A stretch of DNA of 64,000 bases, from NCBI GenBank assembly GCA_963814645.1, contig CAWFDX010000015.1:310001-374000 (forward strand), written 5' to 3'. The translations under genes were made by a program, and so were the position numbers. The first letter of the stretch is position 1. Every line of letters begins with the position of its first letter. The notes below the pieces were generated by a model that worked only from the letters and a program-made list of their open reading frames with translations, was not told the origin of the DNA and ran no database searches. Below are positions 52,683 through 62,109 of this stretch, piece after piece. Origin of the DNA: RYN-230 sp963814645. Its GTDB lineage: Bacteria > Actinomycetota > Actinomycetes > Streptosporangiales > Streptosporangiaceae.

Positions 52683-55031
52683 CTATTCGGCGCGCAGCAC
52701 GGTGCTGGTCTGCCTGGCGGCCGCCCAGCCGGCCGGCAGCACCGCCCCGGCCGCGGCGATACCCAGCCCGGCCAGGGCCAGCAGCAGCAGCTGCACCGCG
52801 CCGTAGACGTGGATGAACTGGCCCGGCAGCGGCAGGCCGATGTCAGCGGCCAGGGCCCGGACAGTGACGTCCTGGATGAGCATCCCGCCGGGCAGCGCGA
52901 GCAGCGCGGCGCCGATGGCCGGGACCACCACCCAGCAGGTCACCATGGCCAGGGTCTGCCGCGGCGTCATCCCGACCGCCTTGAACACGCCCAGATCGTG
53001 CACCCGCTCCCGGGTCACCAGCAGCACCGAATTCAGCACGCCCAGCCCGGCCAGCACGGCCATCAGCACGGTCAGCAGCCGGAGGTACGACGTGTCCACC
53101 AGCCCGAAGCCGGGCGCACCGGAGCGGGGCAGGCCGACGAACACGCCCCCGCCCAGCGCCCGGGTCAGCGCGGCGGCGTACCGGCCCGGGCTGGTCCCGG
53201 CCCGGAGCCCGATGTCGTACTGCGCGGCGGCCAGCCCGGCCGCCGCGCCACCCAGGGTCCGCCAGCTGGTCAGCAGGCCCGTCCCGGTCAGGTCGAACAC
53301 CTGGCCGACGATCCGGGCCGGGATGGCCCGGCCGCCCAGCCGCAGCGTGACGCGGTCGCCCACGGCCAGGCCGGACTGGCTGAGGAACGCCGAGCCGGCG
53401 TCCACCTCGCCGGGGCCGCGGTACCAGCGCCCGCTGACCAGCGGCCAGTTCAGCCAGCCGGCCGGGCCGTCGTACGCGGTGACCGGGACCGCCCCCACCC
53501 CGGGCACGCTGACCGTGCGGCGGGCACCCGGGAACGGGACCAGGTCGGCCTCGGCCAGGTAGCGCTGGGTCCCGGGCTCAGCCCGCAGCGTGGCGGTGAT
53601 CGCCCGCTGCTGGCTGGCGGTGAACGTGACCTGACGGCCGCCCGGGTCAACCTGCACCTGCCCGGCGCCCTCGGCCGCGCTGCCGTTCACCTTGGCCAGC
53701 GAGCCGTCCAGGCCCACCGCCAGGACCACCGCGGCCAGCCCGAAGGTGATCGCGGCCAGCGTGGCCGCCGACCGGGCTGGCCGGGAGAACGGGGCGGCCA
53801 GGCCGATGCTGACCGGGCGGGGCAGCGCGAGCCGGCTGGCCAGCCGGTGCGCACCGTACCCGTGCCCGGCCCGGGGGGCCTGCCCGGCGGCCAGCGCCGC
53901 CGTCGCGGACAGCCGTCCGGCGCGCAGCGCGGGCACCAGCGCGGCCAGCCCGGCCAGCAGGCACATGCCCAGCGGCACCGTCACGTTGATCCACAGCGGC
54001 ACGGTCTGGTGCGCGACGTGGAACGCGGCCGCCGAGTTGTTCAGCTCGGGCAGCACCCAGTAGTTGCCCAGCGCGGCCCCGGCCGCGCAGCCGGCCACCG
54101 TGGGCACGCCGAGCTGCGCCAGGTAGGACGTGGCCACCTGGGCCGGGGTGAACCCGATGCTCTTCAGCACGCCGATCCGGTGGTAGCCGGCCAGTACCGC
54201 GCCGCTAACCACGGTGGCCACGATCAGCACCGCCAGCGCCAGCCCGATCAGCGCGAACGCGACCACGAACGCGGTGTTGACCGACTGTTCCGCGCTGGTC
54301 TGGCCGGCCGAAGGCAGCCAGGACACCGATCCGGTGACCGCCCTGGCCGGCAGCACATGCCGGACCGCGGCCAGATCCGCGCTGATCTGCGGGCCGGTAC
54401 CCGCGCTGCGGAACGTGTACAGCATCTGCACCGAGCCGGCCGCCGCGCGCCCGTGCAGCGCGGCCACCTCGGCCGGGATCACCCAGGCGTCTTCGTCGCG
54501 GACCACCGACCCGGCGTAGCCGACCACGGTCAGCGTCGGCTGCCCCGGCGCGCTGGTCACCACCACCGTGCTGCCGATCGGCACGTGCAGCGGCTGGTAG
54601 ATGGCCAGGTCGATCTCGCCGGGCAGGGTCGCCCACTGGCCCTGGTTCAGGGTCAGGTCGTCGAGCGGGCCGGACCGCCGCGCCCGGCCCACCACGCTCA
54701 GCCCGGGGATGGACATCCCGCCCGCGCCGCCGGCCGCCAGGGTCACGCTGGTCTCCGGGTACGGCCCGGCGGCCTTTGTGACGCCCGCGGCCCGCCGGGT
54801 CGCGGCCAGCTGGGCCGCGTTCGCCCGGGCCGCGTCGACGGTCACCGCCAGGTCCGCGCCGTGCTGCGTGGCCACCGCGTTATAGAACAGCTCGTTGGCG
54901 TTGGTCAGCAGGGTCACGCCGACCAGGGCGGCCGCGGTGGACGCGGCCAGCACCACGAACACCACCACGGTCGGCACCAGACGGCGGGCGATCCCGCCGG
55001 CCGCCGCCCGGAGCACCGGGGCAGCCGTCAT
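52683..55031 (-). CDS. FtsX-type ABC transporter permease
   Basis: 782 residues. An N-terminal membrane segment (VPTVVVFVVLAASTAAALVG), large extracytoplasmic loop, three membrane helices ending in VLAGYHRIGVLKSIGFTPAQV, a second loop, and a final set with RERVHDLGVFKAVGMTPRQT. This duplicated FtsX/MacB layout is that of lipid, peptide or drug exporters. The ATG overlaps the ATPase stop by 4 bases, so the two proteins form one transporter. Confidence 0.9.
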   Translation of the reverse strand: MTAAPVLRAAAGGIARRLVPTVVVFVVLAASTAAALVGVTLLTNANELFYNAVATQHGADLAVTVDAARANAAQLAATRRAAGVTKAAGPYPETSVTLAAGGAGGMSIPGLSVVGRARRSGPLDDLTLNQGQWATLPGEIDLAIYQPLHVPIGSTVVVTSAPGQPTLTVVGYAGSVVRDEDAWVIPAEVAALHGRAAAGSVQMLYTFRSAGTGPQISADLAAVRHVLPARAVTGSVSWLPSAGQTSAEQSVNTAFVVAFALIGLALAVLIVATVVSGAVLAGYHRIGVLKSIGFTPAQVATSYLAQLGVPTVAGCAAGAALGNYWVLPELNNSAAAFHVAHQTVPLWINVTVPLGMCLLAGLAALVPALRAGRLSATAALAAGQAPRAGHGYGAHRLASRLALPRPVSIGLAAPFSRPARSAATLAAITFGLAAVVLAVGLDGSLAKVNGSAAEGAGQVQVDPGGRQVTFTASQQRAITATLRAEPGTQRYLAEADLVPFPGARRTVSVPGVGAVPVTAYDGPAGWLNWPLVSGRWYRGPGEVDAGSAFLSQSGLAVGDRVTLRLGGRAIPARIVGQVFDLTGTGLLTSWRTLGGAAAGLAAAQYDIGLRAGTSPGRYAAALTRALGGGVFVGLPRSGAPGFGLVDTSYLRLLTVLMAVLAGLGVLNSVLLVTRERVHDLGVFKAVGMTPRQTLAMVTCWVVVPAIGAALLALPGGMLIQDVTVRALAADIGLPLPGQFIHVYGAVQLLLLALAGLGIAAAGAVLPAGWAAARQTSTVLRAE

Positions 55032-55744
55032 GGGCGCGCTCCAGCGGCGGCCGTCGGAGAGGTGACCGCGTCGCTGGTGATCCGGCCGTCGACCAGCCGG
55101 ACCACCCGGCCCGCGTAGCGCGCGGCCAGCTCCGGGCTGTGCGTGACCAGGATCAGCGTCTGCCCGCCGCGGTTCAGCTCGAGCAGCAGCCGGCCGATGG
55201 CCTCGCCGGTGGCGCTGTCCAGCGCCCCGGTCGGCTCGTCGGCCAGCAGCACGGCCGGCGAGTTGACCAGCGCCCGGGCGATGGCCACCCGCTGCCGCTC
55301 CCCGCCGGACAGCCGCCCGGGATAGGCGTTCCGGTGCTGTGCGATGCCCAGCTGGTCCAGCAACCCGGTCATCGTGGCCCGGGCCTGGCTGCGCGACGTG
55401 CCGGCCAGCTGGGCGGGCAGCAGCACGTTGTCCGCCACGGTCAGGTCGTCCAGCAGGTTGAAGAACTGGAAGATCATCCCGATCCGGCGGCGGCGGAACC
55501 GGGCCAGCCCGGTTTCGCTCAGCGCGTCCACCCGCTGGCCGGCCACGGTGACCGTGCCGCTGGTCGGCTTGTCCAGCCCGGCGATCAGGTTCAGCAGCGT
55601 GGACTTGCCGCTGCCGGACGGGCCCATCACGGCGACCGCCTCGCCGTGCCGGACGTCCAGGCTCAGCTCGGCCAGCGCCGCCTGGCCGCCCGGGTAACGC
55701 TTGGTCACCTGGCTGACCGAGACCAGGGGGTCCACCACTCTCAT
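55028..55744 (-). CDS. ABC transporter ATP-binding protein, MacB/LolD type
   Basis: 238 residues. Walker A GPSGSGKSTLL, Q loop FQFFNLL, signature LSGGERQRVAIARAL, Walker B VLLADEPTGALD, H switch THSPE. Genes of this kind pair with FtsX-type permeases. It faces the MarR-VOC gene, which may control it. Confidence 0.95.
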   Translation of the reverse strand: MRVVDPLVSVSQVTKRYPGGQAALAELSLDVRHGEAVAVMGPSGSGKSTLLNLIAGLDKPTSGTVTVAGQRVDALSETGLARFRRRRIGMIFQFFNLLDDLTVADNVLLPAQLAGTSRSQARATMTGLLDQLGIAQHRNAYPGRLSGGERQRVAIARALVNSPAVLLADEPTGALDSATGEAIGRLLLELNRGGQTLILVTHSPELAARYAGRVVRLVDGRITSDAVTSPTAAAGARP

Positions 55745-55861
55745 GGGTAAATCGTGATCCGCCCGGGACGGGCGCGCGATGGGCCGGCCCCCACATCCGT
55801 GGTCGGCCTAGGCCCACTCCGCCCGCCATGGCCACCCGCCACCCGGCCCAACGTCATCAGG

Positions 55862-55900
55862 TAGTCAACCTTCTTGACTATCAATGAGCTTGTCTATAAC
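55862..55900. promoter_or_regulatory. MarR operator overlapping a leaderless promoter
   Basis: TAGTCAACCTTCTTGACTA (55862-55880) is a perfect 7-base-arm palindrome. Its right arm contains TTGACT, a good -35, and TATAAC at 55895-55900 is a good -10, 15 bases on. Transcription would then begin about 55907, only a few bases before ATG 55910, giving a leaderless mRNA. A MarR bound at the palindrome would block the promoter. Confidence 0.6.
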
Positions 55901-55909
55901 GTTTGGCCT

Positions 55910-56743
55910 ATGGACGGCACAGACCGGCTGAATTACGCCACGCCCACTCTCATGCGTGCCGCCCGGGGCGCGTACGCCCAGTCCATCCGGGCCCGGCTGC
56001 ACGCCATCGGCGTGGACGACCTGCCCAGGAACGGCGCGTTCGTGCTGGCCGGGATCGACCCTGCCGGAGGCCCGCGGCAGGACCTGCCGGCCGGTCTCGG
56101 GGTCAGCAAGCAGGCGGTGAGCCAAGTGATCGAGGCGCTGGTCAACCGCGGCTATCTGATCCGGAGTCCCGATCCCAGCGACCGCCGCCGGATCAGCCTG
56201 GAGCTGACCGCGCGCGGGCAGCAGGTCGTCGAGGCCGTGCTGGCCGCCGTCGAGGATGTTGATCAGCGGTTGCTGGCCCAGGTCTCGGCCGACCAGGTCG
56301 AGGCCATGCGAGTGGTGCTGGCCGCGCTGGCCGAGATCAAGGTCACCGGGCAGGAGACCGGCACCGGCCTGGCCCGTCCCGCGCGCCAGTTCCGCCACTT
56401 CAGCCCCATCTTCCCGGTACGGGACCTGGCGGCCGCGCTGGCCCACTACACGGCGCTCGGCTTCGAAACGCTGGCCTACGCGGGCGGCGCCGACTACGGC
56501 TTCGCCAACCGCGATGGCACCGGGCTGCACCTGGCCGCCCATCCTGATCACGGGCACCAGCACAGCGCCGAGACGTACCTCTACGTCCGCGACGCCGACG
56601 CACTGTACGCGGAGTGGAGTCGCCCCGGCATCGGCGGCGAGACCCGCCCCGTCAGCCTAATGGAGTACCGGTTGCGCGAAGGGTCGCACATCGACCCGGA
56701 CGGGAACCTGATCCGGTTCGGTTCACCGGTGGCGGACGAGTAA
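55910..56743 (+). CDS. MarR regulator fused to a VOC (bleomycin-resistance fold) domain
   Basis: 277 residues from ATG 55910. Residues 1-150 are a winged-helix MarR domain (LPAGLGVSKQAVSQVIEALV, NRGYLIRSPDPSDRRRISLE). Residues about 155-277 are a VOC domain: FRHFSPIFPVRDLAAALAHY, YGFANRDGTGLHLAA, IDPDGNLIRFG. The VOC part could bind the inducing compound directly, for instance a glycopeptide-like drug. It is divergent from the ABC exporter genes, with the operator between. Confidence 0.9.
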   Translation: MDGTDRLNYATPTLMRAARGAYAQSIRARLHAIGVDDLPRNGAFVLAGIDPAGGPRQDLPAGLGVSKQAVSQVIEALVNRGYLIRSPDPSDRRRISLELTARGQQVVEAVLAAVEDVDQRLLAQVSADQVEAMRVVLAALAEIKVTGQETGTGLARPARQFRHFSPIFPVRDLAAALAHYTALGFETLAYAGGADYGFANRDGTGLHLAAHPDHGHQHSAETYLYVRDADALYAEWSRPGIGGETRPVSLMEYRLREGSHIDPDGNLIRFGSPVADE

Positions 56744-56775
56744 CCGGCCTGCCCGGCCCGCGCCGGAAAGCTGGC

Positions 56776-59766
56776 ATGCTGGTGGTAATGAGCATGTCGA
56801 GTCCTGTGCTGGTCGGCCGGGCCGGCCAGCTCTCCACGCTGGCCGAGGCGGGCCATGGTCATCCGGCGACCGTCCTGGTCGGCGGGGAGGCTGGCGTCGG
56901 CAAGTCCCGGCTGCTGGCCGAGTTCGCCACCCAGTCCCGCGCCGCCGGCACCCGGGTGCTGGCCGGCGGCTGCCTGGAGCTGGGCCCGGACGGCCTGCCG
57001 TTCGCCCCGTTCACCGCCGTACTCCGTGAGCTGGTCCGGGATCTGGGCGCGGCCGGTGTCGCCGACCTGCTGCCCGGCGGCGCGACCCGCGAGCTGGCCC
57101 GGCTGCTGCCCGAGTTCGGTGAGCCGGCCCCGGCCGAGGACGCCGGGGAGGCCCGGGCCCGGCTGTTCGAGCAGGTCCTCATCCTGCTGGAACAGCTGGC
57201 CGAAATCAGCCCGGTGCTGCTGGTCATCGAGGACGCGCACTGGGCCGACCGGTCCACCCGGGACCTGCTGGCCTTCCTGATCCGCAACCAGCAGGCGCTG
57301 GACGGGCTGCTGATCGTGGTCACCTACCGGTCCGACGAGCTGCACCGCACCCACCCGCTGCGCCCGCTGCTGGCCGAGCTGGACCGGGTCGGCTGGGTTC
57401 GCCGGATGGAGCTCGGCCGGCTGTCCCGCTCGGACACCGACGAGCTGGCCGCCCGGCTGCTCGGCCACCAGCCCAGCCTGGACGTGATGGCGGAGGTGTA
57501 CCGGCGTACCGAGGGGAACCCGCTGTTCGTCGAGGCGCTGCTCGAGTTCGGCTCCGGCCTGCCCGAGTCCCTCCGTGACCTGCTGGTGGCCAGCGTGCGC
57601 CGGCTGCCGGAGGAGACCCAGGACGTGGTCCGGGTGGCCAGCGCGGCCGGCGAGCGGACCGGCCATGCGCTGCTGGCCGCGGTCACCGGGCTGGACCTGG
57701 CCGGGCTGGCCCAGGTGCTGCGGCCCGCGGTGGCCGCCAACGTGCTGCTCATCGACGAGGACGGCTTCGTGTTCCGGCACGCGCTGATCCGCGAGGCGAT
57801 GATCGAGGAACTGCTGCCCGGCGAGAGCAGCCAGCTGCACAGCCGGTTCGCCGAGGCGATCGCCGCCGACCCGGCGCTGGTGCCGCCCGGCCGGGCCGCG
57901 GTCGAGCAGGCATATCACTGGTACGCCGCGCACGACACGGCGCGCGCGCTGGCCAGCGCCTGGGCCGCCGCCGCGGAATTCGGCCACGCGCTGGCCCATG
58001 CCGAGCAGCTCGCCATGCTGTCCCGGGTGCTGGAACTGTGGGACCAGGTCCCCGGGGCCGAGCAGCGCATCGGGACCAGCCGGCTGGCCGTGCTGGAGGG
58101 CGCCATCCGGGTGGCCGAGCTGGCCGGCGAGTACGACCGCGGCGTCATGCTGGCCAAGGCGGGGCTCAAGGAGATCGACATCGACGCCGAACCGGTCCGG
58201 GCCGCGCTGCTGTATGAGGCCCGCGGGCGCCTGAGCTATCTGCTCGGCCGCCCCGGCTACGCCGACGACCTGCGGGAGGCGGTCCGGCTGGTGCCCGCCG
58301 ACCCGCCCACCCCGGCGCGGGCCCGGGTGCTGGAGGCGCTGGCCCACGACATCCATCACCGGGTGCACTGGGACGACGCCGAGTTCCTGGCCGGCGCGGA
58401 GGAGGCGGTGGCGGTGGCCCGGCAGGCCGGCGACCCGGCCACCGAAGCGGCCGCGCTGGTCACCCTGGCCTACGCCCAGCCGCTCAGCGATGATGCGCGG
58501 CCGGCCCGGGAGCTACTGGCCGAGGCGCGCGCGGTGGCCACCCGGGCCCGGGCCTACCAGCCACTGCTCCGCGTCGTCATCACCGAGTCGGACCTGCTGG
58601 AAGGACTGGGCCAGCACGAGCAGGCCGCCGCGGTGGCCCGGGACGGGGTGCGGACCGCGGCCGAGTACGGGCTGGCCCGGACGTCCGGCGTGACCCTGGC
58701 CGTCAACACGGCCGAGCCGCTGGTCTCGCTGGGCCGGTGGGATGAGGCCGGTGAGGTCATCGAGCGGGCCCGGCAGCTGATGCCGCCGGTGCTGGCCGGG
58801 TCCTCGCTCTGGCGGCTGTCCGGTGATATGGCGGTGGCCCGCGGCGACCTGGCGGTGGCGGACGGGTGCGTGGCCACGATCAAGGCGGCGCTGCGCGGCA
58901 CCCGGTACAAGGACGAGCATCAGCTCGCGCTGGCCCGGCTGGAAACCGAGGTGCGGACGGCCCAGGACCGGCCGGCCGAGGCGATGGCCGCGGCCGGGGC
59001 GGCGCTGGAGCACATCCCGGTGGCGCGCAGCCCCCGGTACGTCTGGCCGCTGCTGGTCGCCGCGGCCCGGGCCTGCACCGCCGCCGACCGTGACCCGGCG
59101 CTGGCCGGGCAGGCCAGCGCGCTGCGTGGCCGGCTGCGCGCCGCGGCCGGGGAGCTGGGCGTGGTCGGGCTGGCCCAGCCGGCCCACCGGCTGACGTTCG
59201 CGGCCGAGATCATGCGCGGCGACGTTGCGACTGGCGAAACCGTGCCCGGCGACACCGCTGCCGCCTGGGACGCCGCCACGGCGGCCTGGGAAACGGTGGG
59301 CCAGCCCTACCCGCTGGGCCTCGCGCTGCACCAGGCGGCCGGGGCCGCGCTGGCCGCGGGCGACCGCGACCGTGGCGCGGCCCAGCTGCGCCGGGCCGCC
59401 ATGCTGGCCGAGGACCTGGGGGCCCAGCCGCTGCGGGACAGCGTCGCGCTGCTGGCCCGGCGAGCCCGGATCCCGCTCGGCGGCCCAGCGGCCGGGCCGG
59501 CCAGCGAGCCGGACCGGCTCGGTCTCACCGCACGCGAGTTCGAGGTGCTCCGGCTGGTCGCGGCCGGGCAGAGCAACCGGGACATCGCCAGCGAGCTGTT
59601 CATCTCGGTCAAGACGGCCAGCGTGCACGTGTCCAACATCCTGGGCAAGCTCGGGGTGAGCAGCCGCGGCGAAGCCGCCGCCACCGCGCACCGGCTGCGC
59701 CTGTTCGACACCTTCCCGGCCGAGCCGCCGGAAGCGCCGGCGGCACCGGCCGGGCACGGGCGTTAA
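56776..59766 (+). CDS. large ATP-binding LuxR-family (LAL) regulator
   Basis: About 996 residues from ATG 56776; ATG 56788 is an alternative. Walker A GGEAGVGKS (residues 37-45), Walker B LLVIEDAHWAD, a long TPR-like helical middle (about 350-880), and a C-terminal GerE helix-turn-helix (LTAREFEVLRLVAAGQSNRD, SVHVSNILGKLGVSSRGEAA). This is the MalT/LAL layout, in which nucleotide and ligand binding control DNA binding. No target is evident nearby. Confidence 0.93.
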   Translation: MLVVMSMSSPVLVGRAGQLSTLAEAGHGHPATVLVGGEAGVGKSRLLAEFATQSRAAGTRVLAGGCLELGPDGLPFAPFTAVLRELVRDLGAAGVADLLPGGATRELARLLPEFGEPAPAEDAGEARARLFEQVLILLEQLAEISPVLLVIEDAHWADRSTRDLLAFLIRNQQALDGLLIVVTYRSDELHRTHPLRPLLAELDRVGWVRRMELGRLSRSDTDELAARLLGHQPSLDVMAEVYRRTEGNPLFVEALLEFGSGLPESLRDLLVASVRRLPEETQDVVRVASAAGERTGHALLAAVTGLDLAGLAQVLRPAVAANVLLIDEDGFVFRHALIREAMIEELLPGESSQLHSRFAEAIAADPALVPPGRAAVEQAYHWYAAHDTARALASAWAAAAEFGHALAHAEQLAMLSRVLELWDQVPGAEQRIGTSRLAVLEGAIRVAELAGEYDRGVMLAKAGLKEIDIDAEPVRAALLYEARGRLSYLLGRPGYADDLREAVRLVPADPPTPARARVLEALAHDIHHRVHWDDAEFLAGAEEAVAVARQAGDPATEAAALVTLAYAQPLSDDARPARELLAEARAVATRARAYQPLLRVVITESDLLEGLGQHEQAAAVARDGVRTAAEYGLARTSGVTLAVNTAEPLVSLGRWDEAGEVIERARQLMPPVLAGSSLWRLSGDMAVARGDLAVADGCVATIKAALRGTRYKDEHQLALARLETEVRTAQDRPAEAMAAAGAALEHIPVARSPRYVWPLLVAAARACTAADRDPALAGQASALRGRLRAAAGELGVVGLAQPAHRLTFAAEIMRGDVATGETVPGDTAAAWDAATAAWETVGQPYPLGLALHQAAGAALAAGDRDRGAAQLRRAAMLAEDLGAQPLRDSVALLARRARIPLGGPAAGPASEPDRLGLTAREFEVLRLVAAGQSNRDIASELFISVKTASVHVSNILGKLGVSSRGEAAATAHRLRLFDTFPAEPPEAPAAPAGHGR

Positions 59767-59790
59767 GAAAAAAAGGGGTTCGTGCCGGGC

Positions 59791-60543
59791 ATGGACGTGC
59801 GGTTCGTCGGCAGCGGTGACGCGTTCGGCAGCGGCGGGCGGGCGCAGACCTGCATCCGGCTGGCCGGCGGCGGCCAGGTGCTGCTGGTGGACTGCGGCGC
59901 GACCAGCCTGGCCGCGCTGAAAGCCCAGCGGCTGGACCCCGGCGAGGTGGCCGCGGTCGCGGTCACCCACCTGCACGGCGACCACTTCGGCGGGCTGCCG
60001 TTCCTGATCCTGGACGGCCAGTTCTCCCGCCGCACCGCGCCGCTGGCGGTGGCCGGCCCGCCCGGGACCGCGGCCCGGCTGGCCACGGCCATGGAGGCGC
60101 TGTTCCCCGGGTCCAGCCAGGTCCGGCGGCGGTTCCCGGTCGAGATCACCGAACTGGCCACCGACGGGACGCCGGCCACCGTGGCCGGGGCCACCGTACG
60201 CGGCTGGCAGGTCGAGCACGCCTGCGGCGCCCCGCCGCTGGCGCTGCGGGTCGAGCTGGACGGGGTGAGCTTCGGCTACTCGGGCGACACGGAGTGGACC
60301 CCGGCGCTGGCCGAGGCGGCCCGGGATACCGCGCTGTTCGCGGTGGAGGCCTACACGTTCGACCGGCCGGTCCGCTACCACCTGGATTACCAGACGCTGC
60401 GCGGGCACCTGGCCGAGCTGCGGGCCGGCCGGATCGTGCTCACCCACATGTCGGCCAGCATGCTCGGCCGGCTGGCCGACGCGGAGCTAGCCGACCCGGA
60501 GTTGGCCGCCGCCTACGACGGGATGACGGTCCGCCTAGGGTGA
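59791..60543 (+). CDS. MBL-fold metallo-hydrolase, RNase Z-like
   Basis: About 250 residues from ATG 59791 (GTG 59782 is possible). VRFVGSGDAFGSGGR, VTHLHGDHFGGLPFL (HxHxDH) and VLTHMSASML, with FGYSGDTEWTP, match the tRNase Z/phosphodiesterase branch. A run of A followed by GGGG (59767-59778) is the ribosome binding region. It starts 24 bases after the LuxR gene. Confidence 0.88.
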   Translation: MDVRFVGSGDAFGSGGRAQTCIRLAGGGQVLLVDCGATSLAALKAQRLDPGEVAAVAVTHLHGDHFGGLPFLILDGQFSRRTAPLAVAGPPGTAARLATAMEALFPGSSQVRRRFPVEITELATDGTPATVAGATVRGWQVEHACGAPPLALRVELDGVSFGYSGDTEWTPALAEAARDTALFAVEAYTFDRPVRYHLDYQTLRGHLAELRAGRIVLTHMSASMLGRLADAELADPELAAAYDGMTVRLG

Positions 60544-60547
60544 ACGG

Positions 60548-61054
60548 ATGAGCGCTGAACGGACAATCGTGGTCAGCGGGGCCGGCTCCGGCATCGGCCG
60601 GGCGGTCACCGAGCGGCTGGTGGCGGACGGCGGCCAGGTGACGGCGGTGGGCCGGCGGCCGGAGCCGCTTCAGGAACTCGCCGATGAGCTGGGCAAGGCG
60701 GTCCGGCCGGTCGCGGCCGACGTGGGCACCGAAGCGGGCGCGGCCGCCGTCGCGGCCGACCTGGCGGCGGCCGGGCAGGCGTGTGCCGGGGTGGTCGCGG
60801 CCGCGGGCGGGCTGACCCCGGACCAGGCCGCGGCCAGCCCGCTGGAGCAGGCCCGCCGGACCTGGCAGGCCTCGTTCGAGTCCAACGTGCTGACCGCGGA
60901 CTCGCGGCGCGAGCGGGGCGCCCAGACGCTGGTCGGCCGGGAAGGGTCGCCTGCCGAGGTGGCCTCGCTGATCGGCTGGCTGCTCGGCCCGGACGGCGGC
61001 TGGATGACCGGCCAGGTGCTGTCCCCGAACGGTGGCGTGGTGCTCGGCCGCTAA
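60548..61054 (+). pseudogene. short-chain dehydrogenase with its catalytic core deleted
   Basis: 168 residues instead of about 250. The start is normal: VVSGAGSGIGRAVTERLVAD binds NAD(P). After the strand ending ASFESNVLTA the sequence jumps to DSRRERGAQTLVGREGSPAE and a normal SDR end (GWMTGQVLSPNGGVVLG). The Ser, Tyr and Lys (YxxxK) of the active site lie in the missing 75-80 residues, so no dehydrogenase activity is expected. The frame is intact, so a stable non-catalytic protein might still be made. Confidence 0.75.
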
Positions 61055-61905
61055 CGCAGCGCGGCCGGGCTGGCGGCCAGCGCCGCGCTGGCGCTGTCCC
61101 AGTCCGGCAGGGCCGGCGGCGCGCCGCCCAGCGGCGCCCAGAAGTCGGCGCCCGGCGGCGCTTCGGCCCGGATCCGCGCGCCGCCCGCCCAGGCGGCCGT
61201 GAAGCCGAGCCGCCAGGAGTGCAGCAGCGTCCGCCCGGGACCGTCCGCGGCGGCTTTGCTGAACAGCGGGTCGCCGTCGATGGGGTGGCCGGTCCAGGCC
61301 AGATGCACCCGGATCTGGTGCCGCCGCCCGGTGACCGGGTGCGCCGCGAGCAGCGTGTGCTGCTCATCGCCGCACACCCGGAGGAACGTGGTCACCGACG
61401 GGTAGCTGCGCACGTCCTGGAACTGCGCCTCGGGCGGTACCGACCAGTAGCCGCGGGCCGGGTCGAACGTGATCGCATCCCGGCTGGCCGCGATCCGGAC
61501 CCGGTTCTTCCGGCCCACGCTGAGCGGCAGCTCGATCGTGCCCCGGCCGGGCAGCCCAGCCGACCGGGTGATGGCCAGGTACACCTTGTCCACCGTGCGC
61601 TTGCTGAACTGCCGGGTGAGGTCGCCATGCAGCCGCAGGTCCTTGGCCAGCAGCACGGCGCCGGAGGTCACCTTGTCGATCCGGTGCGCCGGGTACAGCG
61701 TCTCGCCCGCCTCGGCGGCCAGCCGGACCAGGTCGGTCTCGTGCCGCTCGCCCATCACCGCGAGCCCGGCCGGCTTGTTCAGCACCAGCGCGGCGTCGTC
61801 CTCATAGCAGACGGCGCCAGCGCGGATCTCGGCCCACCGGGTCACCGGCTCACCGTACCGGCCCAGCGCCCGGCGCCGTTTCACCGGCTGGCCACAGGGG
61901 CACAA
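61051..61905 (-). CDS. RluA-family pseudouridine synthase
   Basis: 284 residues. AHRIDKVTSGAVLLAKD is the HRxD catalytic motif, GRRHQIRVHLAWTGHPIDGD the second family motif. It isomerises uridine to pseudouridine in rRNA or tRNA. No N-terminal S4 domain is seen. The first dozen residues (MCPCGQPVKRRR) are weak and the true start may be the GTG at 61845. It converges with the SDR remnant, overlapping by 4 bases. Confidence 0.9.
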   Translation of the reverse strand: MCPCGQPVKRRRALGRYGEPVTRWAEIRAGAVCYEDDAALVLNKPAGLAVMGERHETDLVRLAAEAGETLYPAHRIDKVTSGAVLLAKDLRLHGDLTRQFSKRTVDKVYLAITRSAGLPGRGTIELPLSVGRKNRVRIAASRDAITFDPARGYWSVPPEAQFQDVRSYPSVTTFLRVCGDEQHTLLAAHPVTGRRHQIRVHLAWTGHPIDGDPLFSKAAADGPGRTLLHSWRLGFTAAWAGGARIRAEAPPGADFWAPLGGAPPALPDWDSASAALAASPAALR

Positions 61906-61941
61906 TCCCGCCGTAAAGAATGGCTGGCGAGGAGCCGGCCT

Positions 61942-62109
61942 CCGCTAGAGTAAGCGGGCGTTTGGCCTGCTCGGGGCTCTGGCACGGCGGTACGGGACCG
62001 CCCGGTGCCGGGGCCCGGCGGATGGCCGGGGGAACATCCAGGACAGCGGAACCGCGACGTGGCGCCTGCTGGCGCGGAATCCGCGGCAACGAGTTACGCG
62101 AGGCCCATC
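61942..62109 (+). promoter_or_regulatory. structured leader before the L,D-transpeptidase gene
   Basis: CCGCT/AGCGG (61942-61957) is a short hairpin. The following 150 bases are rich in self-complementary GC runs and hold three GGAAC/GGAAT words. The length and structure suggest an RNA element controlling the transpeptidase gene. I could not match it to a known riboswitch class. Confidence 0.3.

Noticed and set aside
55032..55835. The ABC permease frame continues open upstream over the ATPase gene
   Set aside because: The ATPase in the other frame has all ABC motifs. The permease start overlaps its stop by ATGA, as usual for such pairs.
61958..62109. c-di-AMP (ydaO-type) riboswitch before the L,D-transpeptidase
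   Set aside because: The GGGGGAAC word fits one part, but the conserved GGGGUGAAUC and GACAGCUAACCUCG segments are not present.
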